Shown piece by piece: positions 9,957 to 20,725 of a DNA stretch of 64,000 bases (positions within the stretch are counted from its first letter, which is position 1; the number at the start of each line of letters is the position of its first letter). A program made the position numbers and the translations under genes. The DNA comes from Gammaproteobacteria bacterium (GTDB lineage Bacteria; Pseudomonadota; Gammaproteobacteria; Arenicellales; Poriferihabitantaceae), in assembly GCA_009842505.1 (NCBI GenBank), contig VYFG01000017.1, forward strand, positions 1-64,000. Reading direction: 5' to 3'. The notes under the pieces are model-generated. The model saw only the letters and a program-made list of their open reading frames with translations. It searched no databases and was not told where the DNA came from.

Positions 9957-10733
9957 ATGGCCTACAGCACCATTCTCGTGGAGACCCGTGACCGTACGGG
10001 GCTCATTCAACTGAACCGGCCCGAGGCGCTGAACGCGCTTTCATCCGAGATGATGATAGAACTCGGCCAGGCTCTGCGTGGCTTCGAGAATGACGACGCA
10101 GTCGGGGCAATCGTGATCACCGGCAACGAGAAAGCCTTCGCCGCCGGTGCAGACATCAAGGAAATGAAGGACAAGAGCTACATGGATGTCTTCCGGCAGG
10201 ATTTCATCACCGACAACTGGGAGGCGGTGTTGCAATGCCGCAAGCCGGTCATTGCCGCGGTGGCGGGATACGCCCTGGGGGGCGGTTGTGAGCTTGCCAT
10301 GATGTGCGATTTCATTGTCGCTGCGGACAACGCCCGGTTCGCACAGCCGGAAGTCAACCTCGGCATCATTCCGGGTGCCGGTGGCACCCAGCGCCTGACG
10401 CGGGCGGTGGGCAAGTCCAAGGCCATGGACCTGTGCCTGACCGGGCGCATGATGGACGCCGAGGAGGCGGAACGTGCGGGCCTTGTTGCCCGGATCGTGC
10501 CCGCCGGAGAACTGCTGGAAAGCACCCTGGAAATCGCGCAGGCCATTGCCGGAAAGTCCCTGCCCTCAGTGATGGCCTGCAAGGAGTCCGTCAACCGCTC
10601 TTTCGAGTCCGCGTTGGCGGAAGGACTGCTGTTCGAACGTCGCCAGTTCCACGCCCTGTTCGCCACCGAGGATCAGAAGGAAGGCATGTCGGCCTTTGCC
10701 GAGAAGCGCGAGGCCCAGTGGAAGCATCGCTGA
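9957..10733 (+). CDS. Enoyl-CoA hydratase
   Basis: Crotonase fold: [44 protein letters not shown]. Confidence 0.93.
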   Translation: MAYSTILVETRDRTGLIQLNRPEALNALSSEMMIELGQALRGFENDDAVGAIVITGNEKAFAAGADIKEMKDKSYMDVFRQDFITDNWEAVLQCRKPVIAAVAGYALGGGCELAMMCDFIVAADNARFAQPEVNLGIIPGAGGTQRLTRAVGKSKAMDLCLTGRMMDAEEAERAGLVARIVPAGELLESTLEIAQAIAGKSLPSVMACKESVNRSFESALAEGLLFERRQFHALFATEDQKEGMSAFAEKREAQWKHR

Positions 10734-10764
10734 ACGGATTCCGGGCTATTCCAGGCAATCGGTA

Positions 10765-11976
10765 ATGAATGCGCCCAGCGGCAGCTGGCGGACTCCCCTC
10801 CTTGTCATTACCGCCGGGTGCCTGATCTCCCTGATCGGCTTCGGCGTCCGTTCCGGGTTCGGGCTGTTTCTCGAGCCCATGACCGTGTCCATGGACTGGA
10901 ACCGGGAAATCTACGGCCTTGCCATGGCGCTGCAGAACCTCTTCTGGGGCCTCAGCCTGCCTTTCGCCGGGGCACTGGCAGACCGCTTCGGACCCGTCTG
11001 GGTCATCATTTCCGGTGCCGTCATGTACGCCCTGGCGGTGTACGGCATGTCCATCGCGGACACGCCCATGCTGCTCCATCTCACGGGCGGGATTCTGGCG
11101 GGAGTCGGCATCGCGTTCTCCGCGTTCACCATTGCCATGGCGTCCATGGCCCGGGTGGTGGAACCGGAAAAGCGGTCGATGGTTCTGGGGCTCGGCACGG
11201 CGGCCGGTTCCCTCGGCCAGTTCCTGTTTTCACCCATCACCCAGGGATTCATCGGGGCCTTCGGCTGGATCACGGCGCTGGTGCTGCTGGCATCGATCCT
11301 CATGGTCATGGTTCCGCTGTCCTTTGTCCTGCCCAACGATCCCAACCAGTCCGTGGGAGAGACCGTGGACCAGACCATGGGCGAGGCGCTGCGCGAAGCG
11401 GGCGGCCACCTTGGCTACATCCTGCTCACCGCGGGTTTCTTCGTCTGCGGGTTCCACCTGGCGTTCATCACCGTGCATTTCCCCGCCTACATCCAGGATC
11501 TGGGCATGGACCCCGTGATCGGTGCCTGGGCCATCGGCGTCATCGGGCTGATGAACATCGTCGGCTCCGTTCTCTCCGGGATCGCCGGCCAGCGGTTCAG
11601 CAAGAAAATGGCGCTCAGCCTGATCTACTTCCTGCGCTCGGTCGCGATCCTGGCCCTGCTGGTGCTGCCGAAGACCCCTCTGGTCATTCTCACCTTCGCC
11701 GGCGCCATCGGTCTTCTCTGGCTCTCCACGGTGCCCCTGACCACCGGCATAGTCGCCCAGGTGTTCGGCGTCCGCTACATGTCCATGCTGTTCGGGATCG
11801 TATTCCTCAGCCACCAACTCGGCAGTTTCCTGGGGGTCTGGCTGGGCGGACGGATCTATGACCAGACCGGTTCCTACGATGGCATCTGGTATGCCGGGAT
11901 CATACTGGGACTGGCCGCGGCCCTGGTACACCTGCCCATCAACGAGCGCCCCCTGCCCCGCCTGCGAATGGCCTGA
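10765..11976 (+). CDS. MFS transporter (monocarboxylate/OFA-like)
   Basis: 12-TM pattern; ATG at 10765. Confidence 0.85.
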   Translation: MNAPSGSWRTPLLVITAGCLISLIGFGVRSGFGLFLEPMTVSMDWNREIYGLAMALQNLFWGLSLPFAGALADRFGPVWVIISGAVMYALAVYGMSIADTPMLLHLTGGILAGVGIAFSAFTIAMASMARVVEPEKRSMVLGLGTAAGSLGQFLFSPITQGFIGAFGWITALVLLASILMVMVPLSFVLPNDPNQSVGETVDQTMGEALREAGGHLGYILLTAGFFVCGFHLAFITVHFPAYIQDLGMDPVIGAWAIGVIGLMNIVGSVLSGIAGQRFSKKMALSLIYFLRSVAILALLVLPKTPLVILTFAGAIGLLWLSTVPLTTGIVAQVFGVRYMSMLFGIVFLSHQLGSFLGVWLGGRIYDQTGSYDGIWYAGIILGLAAALVHLPINERPLPRLRMA

Positions 11977-12096
11977 CCGGCACCCTAGACCCGGTCGCGG
12001 GAAACTGTCGGCGGGTGTTCCGGGATTTCGAGACCCGCTGTCAGCGCCCGAACGGGATCCCGTGCCGACAACTCCTGTCCGGTCAGTCCGAACAGA

Positions 12097-14367
12097 TCAG
12101 GACCTGCCCTCGGTGTCAAAGGCCAGCACCTCCTCACCCTTGTCGTCGGCGGAGACGGATACCTTGATACAGCCTCCCTTGGCCAGTTTCCCGAACAACA
12201 GCTCATCCGCCATGGGCCGCTTGATTTCCTGCTGGATCAGCCGCGCCATGGGCCTGGCTCCCATTGCCGGGTCGTAACCCTTCCTTGCCAGCCAGTCAAG
12301 GGCCGCATCATCCACCTCGATCATCACATTCCTGTCCGCGAGCTGGTGCTCCACCTCCAGCAGGAACTTCTTGACCACGTGGCGGATCGTGTCCGGGTCC
12401 AGGCCGGCAAAGCGGATGATGGCATCCAGCCGGTTGCGGAATTCCGGTGTAAAGGTTTTCCGGATTGCCTCCATGTCATCCGTGGAATGGTCCTGGGTGA
12501 TGAAGCCCATCGATTCCCTGGCGGCCCGCTCCGCGCCGGCATTGGTGGTCATGATGATGATGACGTTGCGGAAATCCGACTTGCGGCCGTTGTTGTCGGT
12601 CAGGTTGCCGTAATCCATGACCTGGAGCAGGATGTTGAATACATCGGGGTGGGCCTTCTCGATCTCGTCGAACAGGAGCACCGCATGGGGATGCTTGTTG
12701 ATCGACTCCGTCAGCAACCCGCCCTGGTCGAAGCCGACATATCCCGGGGGAGCGCCGATGAGCCGAGACACCGTGTGGCGCTCCATGTACTCCGACATGT
12801 CGAAACGGATGAACTCGATGCCCAGGGTGTTGGCGAGCTGCCTGGTCACCTCGGTCTTGCCGACGCCGGTGGGCCCGGAAAACAGCAGCGAGGCAATGGG
12901 GCGCCCGGTATTGCCAAGTCCGGACCGGGCCATCTTGATGGCGGACGACAGGGCTTCGATGGCAGTGTCCTGCCCGAACACCACCATCTTCAGGTCCCGC
13001 TCCAGGTTTTTCAGGGCCTGAACGTCGGACGCCGAGACATGTTTGGGCGGAATCCGTGCGATGTCCGCGATCATCTTCTCGATATCCTTCACGCCCACGG
13101 TTTTCTTGCGCCTGTCCGCGTCTGCCAGGCGGGTGCGGGCACCGGCCTCGTCGATCACGTCGATGGCGGTGTCCGGTAACTGGCGGTCCGTGAGGTAGCG
13201 GGCCGAAAGTTCCACCGCGCTGCGAAGCGCCGGGTTGGTGTAGCGGACTTCATGGTGCTCCTCGAAGCGCGACTTGAGCCCGCGCAGGATCTCCACGGCC
13301 TCGTCGATGGTGGGTTCGGTGATGTCTATTTTCTGGAACCGCCGTGACAGGGCCCGGTCCTTCTCGAATATGGTGCGGTATTCCTGGTAGGTGGTGGACC
13401 CGATGCACTTGAGGTCGCCGGAAGCCAGCATGGGTTTCAACAGGTTGGAGGCATCCAGCGCCCCGCCGGATACCGCACCCGCACCGATGATGGTATGGAT
13501 TTCATCGATGAACAGAATCGCACCGGTCTCCTTGTCCAGGGCTTTCAGTACCGACTTCAGCCGCTGTTCGAAATCACCCCGGTACTTCGCACCCGCAAGT
13601 AGGGCACCCATGTCCAGGGTATAGATCGTCGAGTTTCCGAGTATATCCGGCACATCGCCGGACACGATGTTGCGCGCCAGACCTTCGGCGAGCGCGGTCT
13701 TGCCCACTCCGGCTTCGCCCACGAACAACGGGTTGTTCTTTCGCCTGCGGCAGAGTATCTGGATCGTTCGCTCGAGTTCCATGGCGCGTCCGATCAGGGG
13801 GTCGATGCGTCCCTGTTCCGCAAGCTGGTTCAGGTTGATGGTGTAGTTTTCAAGGGCACCGTCGGTCTGTTCATACCCCCCTTCCCCATCGTATTCGTGC
13901 TCCTGCTCCGGCGCCGGCAGGCGGTCCCCTTCCGGCACCTTGGTGATGCCGTGGGAAATGTAGTTCACCACATCGTAGCGGCTGATCTCCTGCTGGCTCA
14001 GGAAATAGACCGCGAAGGACTCTCTTTCGCTGAACACCGCCACGAGGACGTTGGCGCCCTTGACCTCCTTCTTGCCCGAACTCTGCACATGCATGATGGC
14101 TCGCTGCAGCACCCGCTGAAACCCGAGACCCGGCTGCGGCTCGTCCTCGCTTTCCGGCTCGAGTTGCGGCACCTCGTTTTCCAGGTACTGCTCCAGAGAC
14201 TGCTTGAGGACTCCGATATCCCCCCCGCACAGCCGTATGGCCTTGCTGGTCTCCTTGTCATCCAGCAACGCGTAAAGCAGGTGCTCCACGGTGATGATCT
14301 CGTGCCGGCGGGTACGGGCGTAGTTGACCGCCGTTCCCAGGGTGACTTCAAGTTCTTCGGACAGCAT
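12097..14367 (-). CDS. clpA: ATP-dependent Clp protease ATP-binding subunit ClpA
   Basis: Two Walker A sites (GEAGVGKTAL, GPTGVGKTE), ClpN domain, clpS immediately upstream. Confidence 0.97.
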   Translation of the reverse strand: MLSEELEVTLGTAVNYARTRRHEIITVEHLLYALLDDKETSKAIRLCGGDIGVLKQSLEQYLENEVPQLEPESEDEPQPGLGFQRVLQRAIMHVQSSGKKEVKGANVLVAVFSERESFAVYFLSQQEISRYDVVNYISHGITKVPEGDRLPAPEQEHEYDGEGGYEQTDGALENYTINLNQLAEQGRIDPLIGRAMELERTIQILCRRRKNNPLFVGEAGVGKTALAEGLARNIVSGDVPDILGNSTIYTLDMGALLAGAKYRGDFEQRLKSVLKALDKETGAILFIDEIHTIIGAGAVSGGALDASNLLKPMLASGDLKCIGSTTYQEYRTIFEKDRALSRRFQKIDITEPTIDEAVEILRGLKSRFEEHHEVRYTNPALRSAVELSARYLTDRQLPDTAIDVIDEAGARTRLADADRRKKTVGVKDIEKMIADIARIPPKHVSASDVQALKNLERDLKMVVFGQDTAIEALSSAIKMARSGLGNTGRPIASLLFSGPTGVGKTEVTRQLANTLGIEFIRFDMSEYMERHTVSRLIGAPPGYVGFDQGGLLTESINKHPHAVLLFDEIEKAHPDVFNILLQVMDYGNLTDNNGRKSDFRNVIIIMTTNAGAERAARESMGFITQDHSTDDMEAIRKTFTPEFRNRLDAIIRFAGLDPDTIRHVVKKFLLEVEHQLADRNVMIEVDDAALDWLARKGYDPAMGARPMARLIQQEIKRPMADELLFGKLAKGGCIKVSVSADDKGEEVLAFDTEGRS

Positions 14368-14442
14368 GGCCTTTGCCGGAACGGACGGAAACATCCCGGG
14401 TTGCGGACAGGTCGTAAACCAGCAATGCCTGCACGGACGCCA

Positions 14443-14775
14443 TCATGCCAGATCCATGGTGCATTGCAGGGGGTGCTGGTATTCCATGGCATAGTCGATC
14501 ACCAGCTGGACCTTGGTTTCGGCAATCTCTCTTGGAAAAACCCCACAGACACCGATGCCCCGGGTATGCACATGCAGCATCACCTGCTCGGCCTTGGGTT
14601 GGGACATATGAAAGATCTTCATCAGCAGTTTCACCACGAATTCCATCGGGGTGTAGTCATCGTTGTGCAGCAGGACCTTGTACATCGGTGGCTTCTTGAG
14701 CTTCGGTTTGCTCCGCTCGACAATCAGTCCCGTGCCGGAACCGTTATTGCCGCCGGGCTCCTTCTTGTCGGACAT
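14443..14775 (-). CDS. clpS: ATP-dependent Clp protease adaptor ClpS
   Basis: YKVLLHNDDYTPMEFVV; TRGIGVCGVFPREIAETK. Confidence 0.96.
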   Translation of the reverse strand: MSDKKEPGGNNGSGTGLIVERSKPKLKKPPMYKVLLHNDDYTPMEFVVKLLMKIFHMSQPKAEQVMLHVHTRGIGVCGVFPREIAETKVQLVIDYAMEYQHPLQCTMDLA

Positions 14776-14818
14776 CTGTATTCAGGTCATGCGGAGATGG
14801 CCACGTCCCGGGCAGTCC

Positions 14819-15187
14819 TCACATGGCTCCGCCACAGCCGCCGCAGGCTCCACTGCCGCCCACCGCCTGGAAGACATTGTTGAAAACGAACGACGCATTC
14901 ATTCCGTCATCCACATAATCCACCTCGGCACCTTCAAGAAAACCCAGCGCCACCGGGTCCACCACCAGCCTGAAACCGGACCCGTCCGACATCACGCTGT
15001 CCGCGGACTCCGCCTTCTCGGCAAATGTCATGCCGTAATTCATGCCGGAACATCCCCCGCCGGAGACATAGATCCTCACTGCGGACACTTCTCCGTTGGT
15101 GTCCCTTACCAGGCTGGATATCTTGTCCCGGGCGCTTTGCGTCACCGTCAGTTCCGACTCACTCAGGGTATGGCTGTATTCGATCAT
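14819..15187 (-). CDS. A-type iron-sulfur carrier protein (ErpA/IscA family), variant C-terminus
   Basis: VRIYVSGGGCSGMNYGMTF...; C-terminus GSGACGGCGGAM. Confidence 0.88.
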   Translation of the reverse strand: MIEYSHTLSESELTVTQSARDKISSLVRDTNGEVSAVRIYVSGGGCSGMNYGMTFAEKAESADSVMSDGSGFRLVVDPVALGFLEGAEVDYVDDGMNASFVFNNVFQAVGGSGACGGCGGAM

Positions 15188-15405
15188 GTTACACTCATCC
15201 TGTTGTCAATAGTGATTCAAACCGCACCGCAGGGAAGTCAGGAACCCGCCTGCGGACAGGGTTGTATCTGGAGCCATTGTACCCATTATCAAGCGGGTAA
15301 AAAAGTGACAAATGCACCCTGGGGCCGGCTGGTGCGGTGCAGTCCCCGCCGCCGTTCCGGCGCTTTTCCGGCAGTAACTCCGCAACCAGTATTCCAGAGA
15401 ATTCC

Positions 15406-15678
15406 ATGAGCAGAACCGTCAAATGCGCCGTCCTGGGAATCGAGGCGGAAGGTCTTGACAAGCCGCCCTATCCCGGGGAACTCGGCCGGAAAATCTACGA
15501 AAATGTTTCCGCCGAGGGATGGAATCAGTGGCTTCAGCGGCTGGTGACGATCATCAACGAGGAGCAACTGAATTCCGCGGATCCGGCCTGCCAGGAACGC
15601 ATCGAAAAACACATGGTCGGTTTCCTGTTCCGGGAGGGGGACTACGGTCACGCACCTGCAGGATTTCACCGCCGCTAG
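15406..15678 (+). CDS. yggX: Probable Fe(2+)-trafficking / oxidative damage protection protein (YggX)
   Basis: MSRTVKCAVLGIEAEGLDKPPYPGELGRKIYENVSAEGWNQWL. Confidence 0.92.
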   Translation: MSRTVKCAVLGIEAEGLDKPPYPGELGRKIYENVSAEGWNQWLQRLVTIINEEQLNSADPACQERIEKHMVGFLFREGDYGHAPAGFHRR

Positions 15679-15720
15679 AAGGGCGGCCCGCCGGGACAGG
15701 CCCGGCATTCAGGGCGCCGG

Positions 15721-16503
15721 TCAGGCGGCAGCCGGGCGGGCTGCGGAAAACAGGCGGAAAAAGTTCTCCGTGGTCACCCCGGCAATATCCTCGAGCGATT
15801 TGCCGCGCAGGTCGGCGATGCATTCGGCCGTATGCCTGACGTAGGAGGGTTCGTTGGTCTTGCCGCGCTTCGGCACCGGCGCCAGGTAGGGCGCGTCCGT
15901 TTCCACCAGCATCCGGTCCAGCGGCACTTTGCGTGCAACCTCACGCAGCGACTCGGCGCTGCGGAAGGTGACGATGCCTGAAAACGAGATGTACAGGCCA
16001 ATGTCAAGGGCCTGGCGTGCCATTGACCAGTCCCCGGAGAAGCAGTGCATCACACCGCCGGCCTCCCCGGCGCCCAGATCGCGCAGCATGTCCATGGTGT
16101 CCACCGGTGCCTCCCGGGAATGCACGATCAGGGGTTTGCCGCACGCCTTGGCTGCCTCGATATGACGGGCGAACCTCCGCCGTTGCCATTCGGGGCGGTC
16201 ATCCTGGTGGAAATAATCCAGCCCGGTCTCGCCGATGGCCACCACCCTGTCATCGTCCGCCAGCGCCACCAGCCGGTCCACTTCCGGATCCTCCCCTTCG
16301 GTGGTGCAGGGATGGACGCCAACCGAGGCAAAAATATGGGTGTTCTCCCGGGCCAGGCCCAGCACCTGGTGCAGGTCCTCAAGATTCACGCATACGCAGA
16401 GCATATGCCCGACTCCGTTTTCCGCCGCACGGGCCAGCAACCCGGCCATGTCTCCGGCCAACGGTTCGAAATTGATATGACAGTGGGAATCTACCAGTTG
16501 CAT
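15721..16503 (-). CDS. TatD-family DNase/metal-dependent hydrolase
   Basis: MQLVDSHCHINFE; GETGLDYF; VETDAPYLAPVPKRGK. Confidence 0.95.
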   Translation of the reverse strand: MQLVDSHCHINFEPLAGDMAGLLARAAENGVGHMLCVCVNLEDLHQVLGLARENTHIFASVGVHPCTTEGEDPEVDRLVALADDDRVVAIGETGLDYFHQDDRPEWQRRRFARHIEAAKACGKPLIVHSREAPVDTMDMLRDLGAGEAGGVMHCFSGDWSMARQALDIGLYISFSGIVTFRSAESLREVARKVPLDRMLVETDAPYLAPVPKRGKTNEPSYVRHTAECIADLRGKSLEDIAGVTTENFFRLFSAARPAAA

Positions 16504-16603
16504 AGGGGCATTCCTGTTCGGGCCAGTGAAGCCGGATGATCCTCCATGACCGTCCCGGGGCGTCACGGGTGGTGTCGGTACGTTGGCGTCTGCTGCCGGT
16601 CAG

Positions 16604-17656
16604 TCAATCCCCGGGCAGGGCCGCTTCACCCAGCGCAACGAGAATTTCCTCCAGGGCGAGCCTCAGGTTCAACTGATCCCGGGCAATGCGCCGATAGAAC
16701 CCGATTTTATCATAGAGCGCGAACAGGGCCCCCGGGGAAATGGACGGACAGCCCGCTCCCCCGCGTTCCGGAACGCCCCAGGGCGCGTCGCCACCAGCCG
16801 TCTGCCATCGAATCAACTGGCCGGTCAAACGCTGCAGCCAGCCGAGCAACGGCAACGGATCCTGTTTCGCCAGGGATTCCGCCAGCGCGATGGGGTCCCC
16901 CTTCCCCGCGCACAGGTCCCTGAGCGAACCGAGGTTGGCGGCCTGCCAGGAGAGCGTTCCGCTTTCCAGGTCGGCCAGAATATCCAGCGGCCCCATCCCG
17001 GAGGAGACGGCATCCCGAATCAGCGGATCATCGGCATCCGTCCGGCTCCGCAACCACTCGACGGATGACTCCGCGGTCGGCCCGGTGAGCGTTTCCACCA
17101 CGCAGCGGCTGCGGATGGTGGGCAGGAGGGATCCCGGCCGGTCCGTCACCAGCACGAAGCGGGCACCCGGCGGCGGCTCCTCCAGCAGTTTCAGCAGGGC
17201 ATTGGATGCGTTGGCGTTCATCCGGTCCGAGGGCACCAACAGGGCCACCCGGCCGGATGCGGAATGGGAGGACTGGTAGAACCGGTCGATCAGCAATCGG
17301 ATCTTCTCCACCGTAATCACCCTCGACGGCCCGCTGCGGCCCTCCCTTCCCGGCCTGTCCGGGTAACGCGCCGCATAGGCGGACAGCAGGTCCAGCCTGC
17401 AGGATTCGCGTTCATGCTCGGTGATCAGCACATGAAAGTCCGGATGGGAGCCGGCGGCAAACAGGCGGCAGTCCCGGCACCGGCCGCAGGGCAGTTCTCC
17501 AGGCTCCGGGCACAGCAGTCGCTGTGCCAGCATGGCGGCGAACTCGCGTTTTCCGATACCGGAAGTTCCTGCCAGCACCAGGCCCTGGTGAAATACCGGA
17601 CCGTCGGTGAAAAACCTCGGCCACTGTGGCACCAGCCAGGGATACAGAGGGTCCAT
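16604..17656 (-). CDS. holB: DNA polymerase III subunit delta'
   Basis: AGTSGIGKREFA; LCPEPGELPCGRCRDCRLFAAGSHPD; syntenic with tmk and tatD. Confidence 0.93.
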   Translation of the reverse strand: MDPLYPWLVPQWPRFFTDGPVFHQGLVLAGTSGIGKREFAAMLAQRLLCPEPGELPCGRCRDCRLFAAGSHPDFHVLITEHERESCRLDLLSAYAARYPDRPGREGRSGPSRVITVEKIRLLIDRFYQSSHSASGRVALLVPSDRMNANASNALLKLLEEPPPGARFVLVTDRPGSLLPTIRSRCVVETLTGPTAESSVEWLRSRTDADDPLIRDAVSSGMGPLDILADLESGTLSWQAANLGSLRDLCAGKGDPIALAESLAKQDPLPLLGWLQRLTGQLIRWQTAGGDAPWGVPERGGAGCPSISPGALFALYDKIGFYRRIARDQLNLRLALEEILVALGEAALPGD

Positions 17657-17657
17657 C

Positions 17658-18314
17658 TCAGTGTCCGCCGCGTGCGGTCAGAAAATCCTGCAGCAAATTC
17701 GAGATCTCCTGCTGCACCGTCGCCACGCTGCCCCCGGCATCCACCACGCGCATCCGGTCCGCATACCTGGCGGCACGGTCAAGATAGCACTCGCGAACCG
17801 CACGCTTGAACGCCATGGCCTCGTCCTCGAACCGGTCCGTGGCCCCTCCCCGGCGGCCACTTCTTGCCATACCCGCTTCCGGCGGCAAATCCAGCACCAG
17901 GGTCAGGTCCGGGGTGAGTCCTTCCTGGACCCATTGCTCCAACATCTCGATACGGGCCGCATCGATACCCCTGCCCGCACCCTGGTAGGCGTAGGTGGCA
18001 TCGGTGAAACGGTCCGAGATCACCCAGCGGCCCGATTCCAGGGCGGGCAGGATCCGTTCTTCCAGGTGCTGGCGACGGGCGGCAAACACCAGCATCAGTT
18101 CGCTGTGCGCGCTGATATCCAGCGCCGACTCCCGCACGAGCAGGTCCCGCAGCCGTTCGCCCAGACCTGTCCCGCCGGGCTCCCGGGTCCGCACCACCTC
18201 GATGCCGCGGCCGGCGAGCCACTGCTCGATGAAACCCATCTGCGTAGTCTTTCCGGCGCCGTCCACGCCCTCCACCGTGATGAAGGCTCCGCGCCGACCG
18301 GATGTCTCGTTCAT
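17658..18314 (-). CDS. tmk: Thymidylate kinase
   Basis: FITVEGVDGAGKTTQ; REPGGTGLGERLRDLL. Confidence 0.96.
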   Translation of the reverse strand: MNETSGRRGAFITVEGVDGAGKTTQMGFIEQWLAGRGIEVVRTREPGGTGLGERLRDLLVRESALDISAHSELMLVFAARRQHLEERILPALESGRWVISDRFTDATYAYQGAGRGIDAARIEMLEQWVQEGLTPDLTLVLDLPPEAGMARSGRRGGATDRFEDEAMAFKRAVRECYLDRAARYADRMRVVDAGGSVATVQQEISNLLQDFLTARGGH

Positions 18315-19321
18315 TGCTTCTTCCCGAGGATGTACTTGCGCACCGCACGGTTGTGTTCTTCGAGAGTGCGGGAAAAATGATGTCTCCCGCCACCCTTTGC
18401 CACGAAATAGTACGCTTCGGTTTCCGCCGGCCTGACCGCCGCCATCAGGGAATCCATGCCAGGCAGGCTGATCGGGGTGGGCGTCAGGCCCGCCCGGGTG
18501 TAGGTGTTGTAGGGGGTATCGGTTTTCAGGTGCTTGCGGGTGATATTGCCGTCAAACGCATCACCGACCCCGTAGATCACCGTGGGGTCGGTCTGCAGGC
18601 GCATTCCCTTGCGCAGCCGGTTGAACAGCACCCCGGCAATGGTAGGCTGCTCATCCCGGTCCTGGGTTTCCTTCTCGATGATGGAGGCCACGATCAGGGC
18701 CTCATAGGGATCGTCCAGCGGCAGATCCGGTGATCGCTGCGCCCAGACCTGCCTGAGCCTGAACTGCATCAGTTCAAACGCCTTGCGATAGATGTCCAGG
18801 TCCGGATCCCCCTTTCGATAATAGTAGGTGTCCGGGTAGAACTGACCTTCCGGATGCAGATCCGGATACCCCAGCGCCTCCATGATCCTGTCGTCGCTCC
18901 ACTCCCGGGTGTCCGGGCGAAGCCCCTCGGCAGTGCCGAGGACCTCCCGCATCATGCGAAAGGTCCAGCCCTCCACGATGGTTACACCCACATCCACCTG
19001 CCCCCGGCCGCTGACGATCCGGTCGAGAAATTCGGTCAGCGCCATCGTGCGGGGAAAGTCGTATTCCCCGGCCATGATCGGCTTGTTGCCATTTTGCCGT
19101 GCCAGGATTCTCAGACTCCAGGGTTCCGGGGTGATTCCCGAATCCGTCAGACGCCGGGAGATGCCGTTCAGGGTTTCGCCCCGTGCGACAACGAAGGTTC
19201 CCTCGCCGAATTCGAACGGTTTGCTCACCGCTTCCACGTAATAGAACCAGGACCCGCCAAGAACCACCCCGGCGGCGACCACCAGGAGAGCGAGAAAGCG
19301 TATGAGGCTGTTTCTGAACAA
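18311..19321 (-). CDS. mltG: Endolytic transglycosylase MltG
   Basis: EGWTFRMMREVL...ALIVASIIEKETQ...NTYTRAGLTPTPISLPG. Confidence 0.95.
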   Translation of the reverse strand: MFRNSLIRFLALLVVAAGVVLGGSWFYYVEAVSKPFEFGEGTFVVARGETLNGISRRLTDSGITPEPWSLRILARQNGNKPIMAGEYDFPRTMALTEFLDRIVSGRGQVDVGVTIVEGWTFRMMREVLGTAEGLRPDTREWSDDRIMEALGYPDLHPEGQFYPDTYYYRKGDPDLDIYRKAFELMQFRLRQVWAQRSPDLPLDDPYEALIVASIIEKETQDRDEQPTIAGVLFNRLRKGMRLQTDPTVIYGVGDAFDGNITRKHLKTDTPYNTYTRAGLTPTPISLPGMDSLMAAVRPAETEAYYFVAKGGGRHHFSRTLEEHNRAVRKYILGKKQ

Positions 19322-19347
19322 TGGGCGCTACCGTCCCGGCACGGCTT

Positions 19348-20586
19348 TCAGATCCGCCTGAATATCAGGGTACCGTTGGTGCCGCCGAAACCAAACGAAT
19401 TGGACAGCGCCACATCAATGGCGGCTTCCCGCGCGGTACCCGGAACGTAATCCAGATCACACTCGGGATCGGGATCCACCAGATTGATGGTGGGGGGAAT
19501 GCACTGGTGGAAGATGCTGAGAGCAGTCATCACCGCTTCCACCCCGCCGGCGGCTCCCAGCAGATGGCCGATCATGGACTTGTTGGAACTGATCGTAAGT
19601 TTGCCGGCGTGGTTTCCGAAGCTGCGTTTGAGCGCCCGCGTCTCCGCAACATCCCCGAGGGGTGTGGACGTTCCATGGGCGTTGATGTAGTCGATCTGAT
19701 CCGGGTTGAGACCGGCGTTGCGCATGGCACCATTCATGCAGTTCGAGGCGCCTTCCCCCCCGGGTGACGGACCGGTCATGTGATAGGCGTCCCCACTCAG
19801 GCCGAATCCGACCAGTTCGGCATAGATCCGGGCACCCCGGCGGCGCGCGTGCCCGTATTCCTCGAGCAGCAGGATGCCCGCCCCCTCGCCCATCACGAAA
19901 CCGTCCCGGCCGGTGTCCCAGGGGCGACTGGCACCGGCCGGATCGTCATTGCGCCGGCTCAGGGCCCGCGCCGCGCCGAAACCGGCAAGCGAGGTCGGGG
20001 AGATCGGGGCCTCGGAGCCGCCCGCGATCATCACATCCGCGTCGCCGTACTCGATCAGCCTGCCGGCCTCGCCGATTGCGTGGGTTCCGGTACTGCAGGC
20101 AGTGACCATGGAGAGGTTCGGACCCTTGAGGCCGTACATGATCGACAGGTTGCCCGAAACCATGTTGATGATGGTCATCGGGATGTAAAACGGCGATACC
20201 CGGCGAAATCCCCGTTCCTGGTAAACCAGGGTGGTATTCTCGATATTGGCGATCCCCCCGATGCCGGAACCAATATACACGCCGATCCGTTCCGCATTGT
20301 CTTCCGTCACCTCCAGCCCGGAATCCATCAGCGCCTGCACCCCCGCGCTGATGCCAAGCTGCATGAAACGATCCATCTTGCGGGCATCCTTCTCCGGCAT
20401 GTATTGCACGGGATCGAATTCCCTGACCTCGCCGACGATGGTGCAGGGGAGTCCCGCCGGGTCAAAGGCCGTAACCGTATCGATGCCGCAAACACCATCC
20501 AGCATCGACTGCCAACTTGAGTCCACATCCACGCCAACCGGCGTGATGGCACCCAACCCAGTCACAACGACACGTCTTTTACTCAT
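19348..20586 (-). CDS. fabF: Beta-ketoacyl-ACP synthase II
   Basis: MSKRRVVVTGLGAITPVG; VTACSTGTHAIGEA; NAHGTSTPLGD. Confidence 0.96.
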   Translation of the reverse strand: MSKRRVVVTGLGAITPVGVDVDSSWQSMLDGVCGIDTVTAFDPAGLPCTIVGEVREFDPVQYMPEKDARKMDRFMQLGISAGVQALMDSGLEVTEDNAERIGVYIGSGIGGIANIENTTLVYQERGFRRVSPFYIPMTIINMVSGNLSIMYGLKGPNLSMVTACSTGTHAIGEAGRLIEYGDADVMIAGGSEAPISPTSLAGFGAARALSRRNDDPAGASRPWDTGRDGFVMGEGAGILLLEEYGHARRRGARIYAELVGFGLSGDAYHMTGPSPGGEGASNCMNGAMRNAGLNPDQIDYINAHGTSTPLGDVAETRALKRSFGNHAGKLTISSNKSMIGHLLGAAGGVEAVMTALSIFHQCIPPTINLVDPDPECDLDYVPGTAREAAIDVALSNSFGFGGTNGTLIFRRI

Positions 20587-20725
20587 CTTGATTTTGCAGT
20601 TTCCGCGTTGACGATGTCATCCACATCAGTAGCTTAACCTATCCGGAACGACGGCCCGGTATACGGTATACGGTACCCGCCCCGATCCCGCCAGGGGACC
20701 GGATCGCGGTAAATTCCGGAAATGA

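Noticed and set aside
7876-10014. 712-aa plus-strand ORF opposite prpE
   Set aside because: Antisense shadow of prpE; no family signature.
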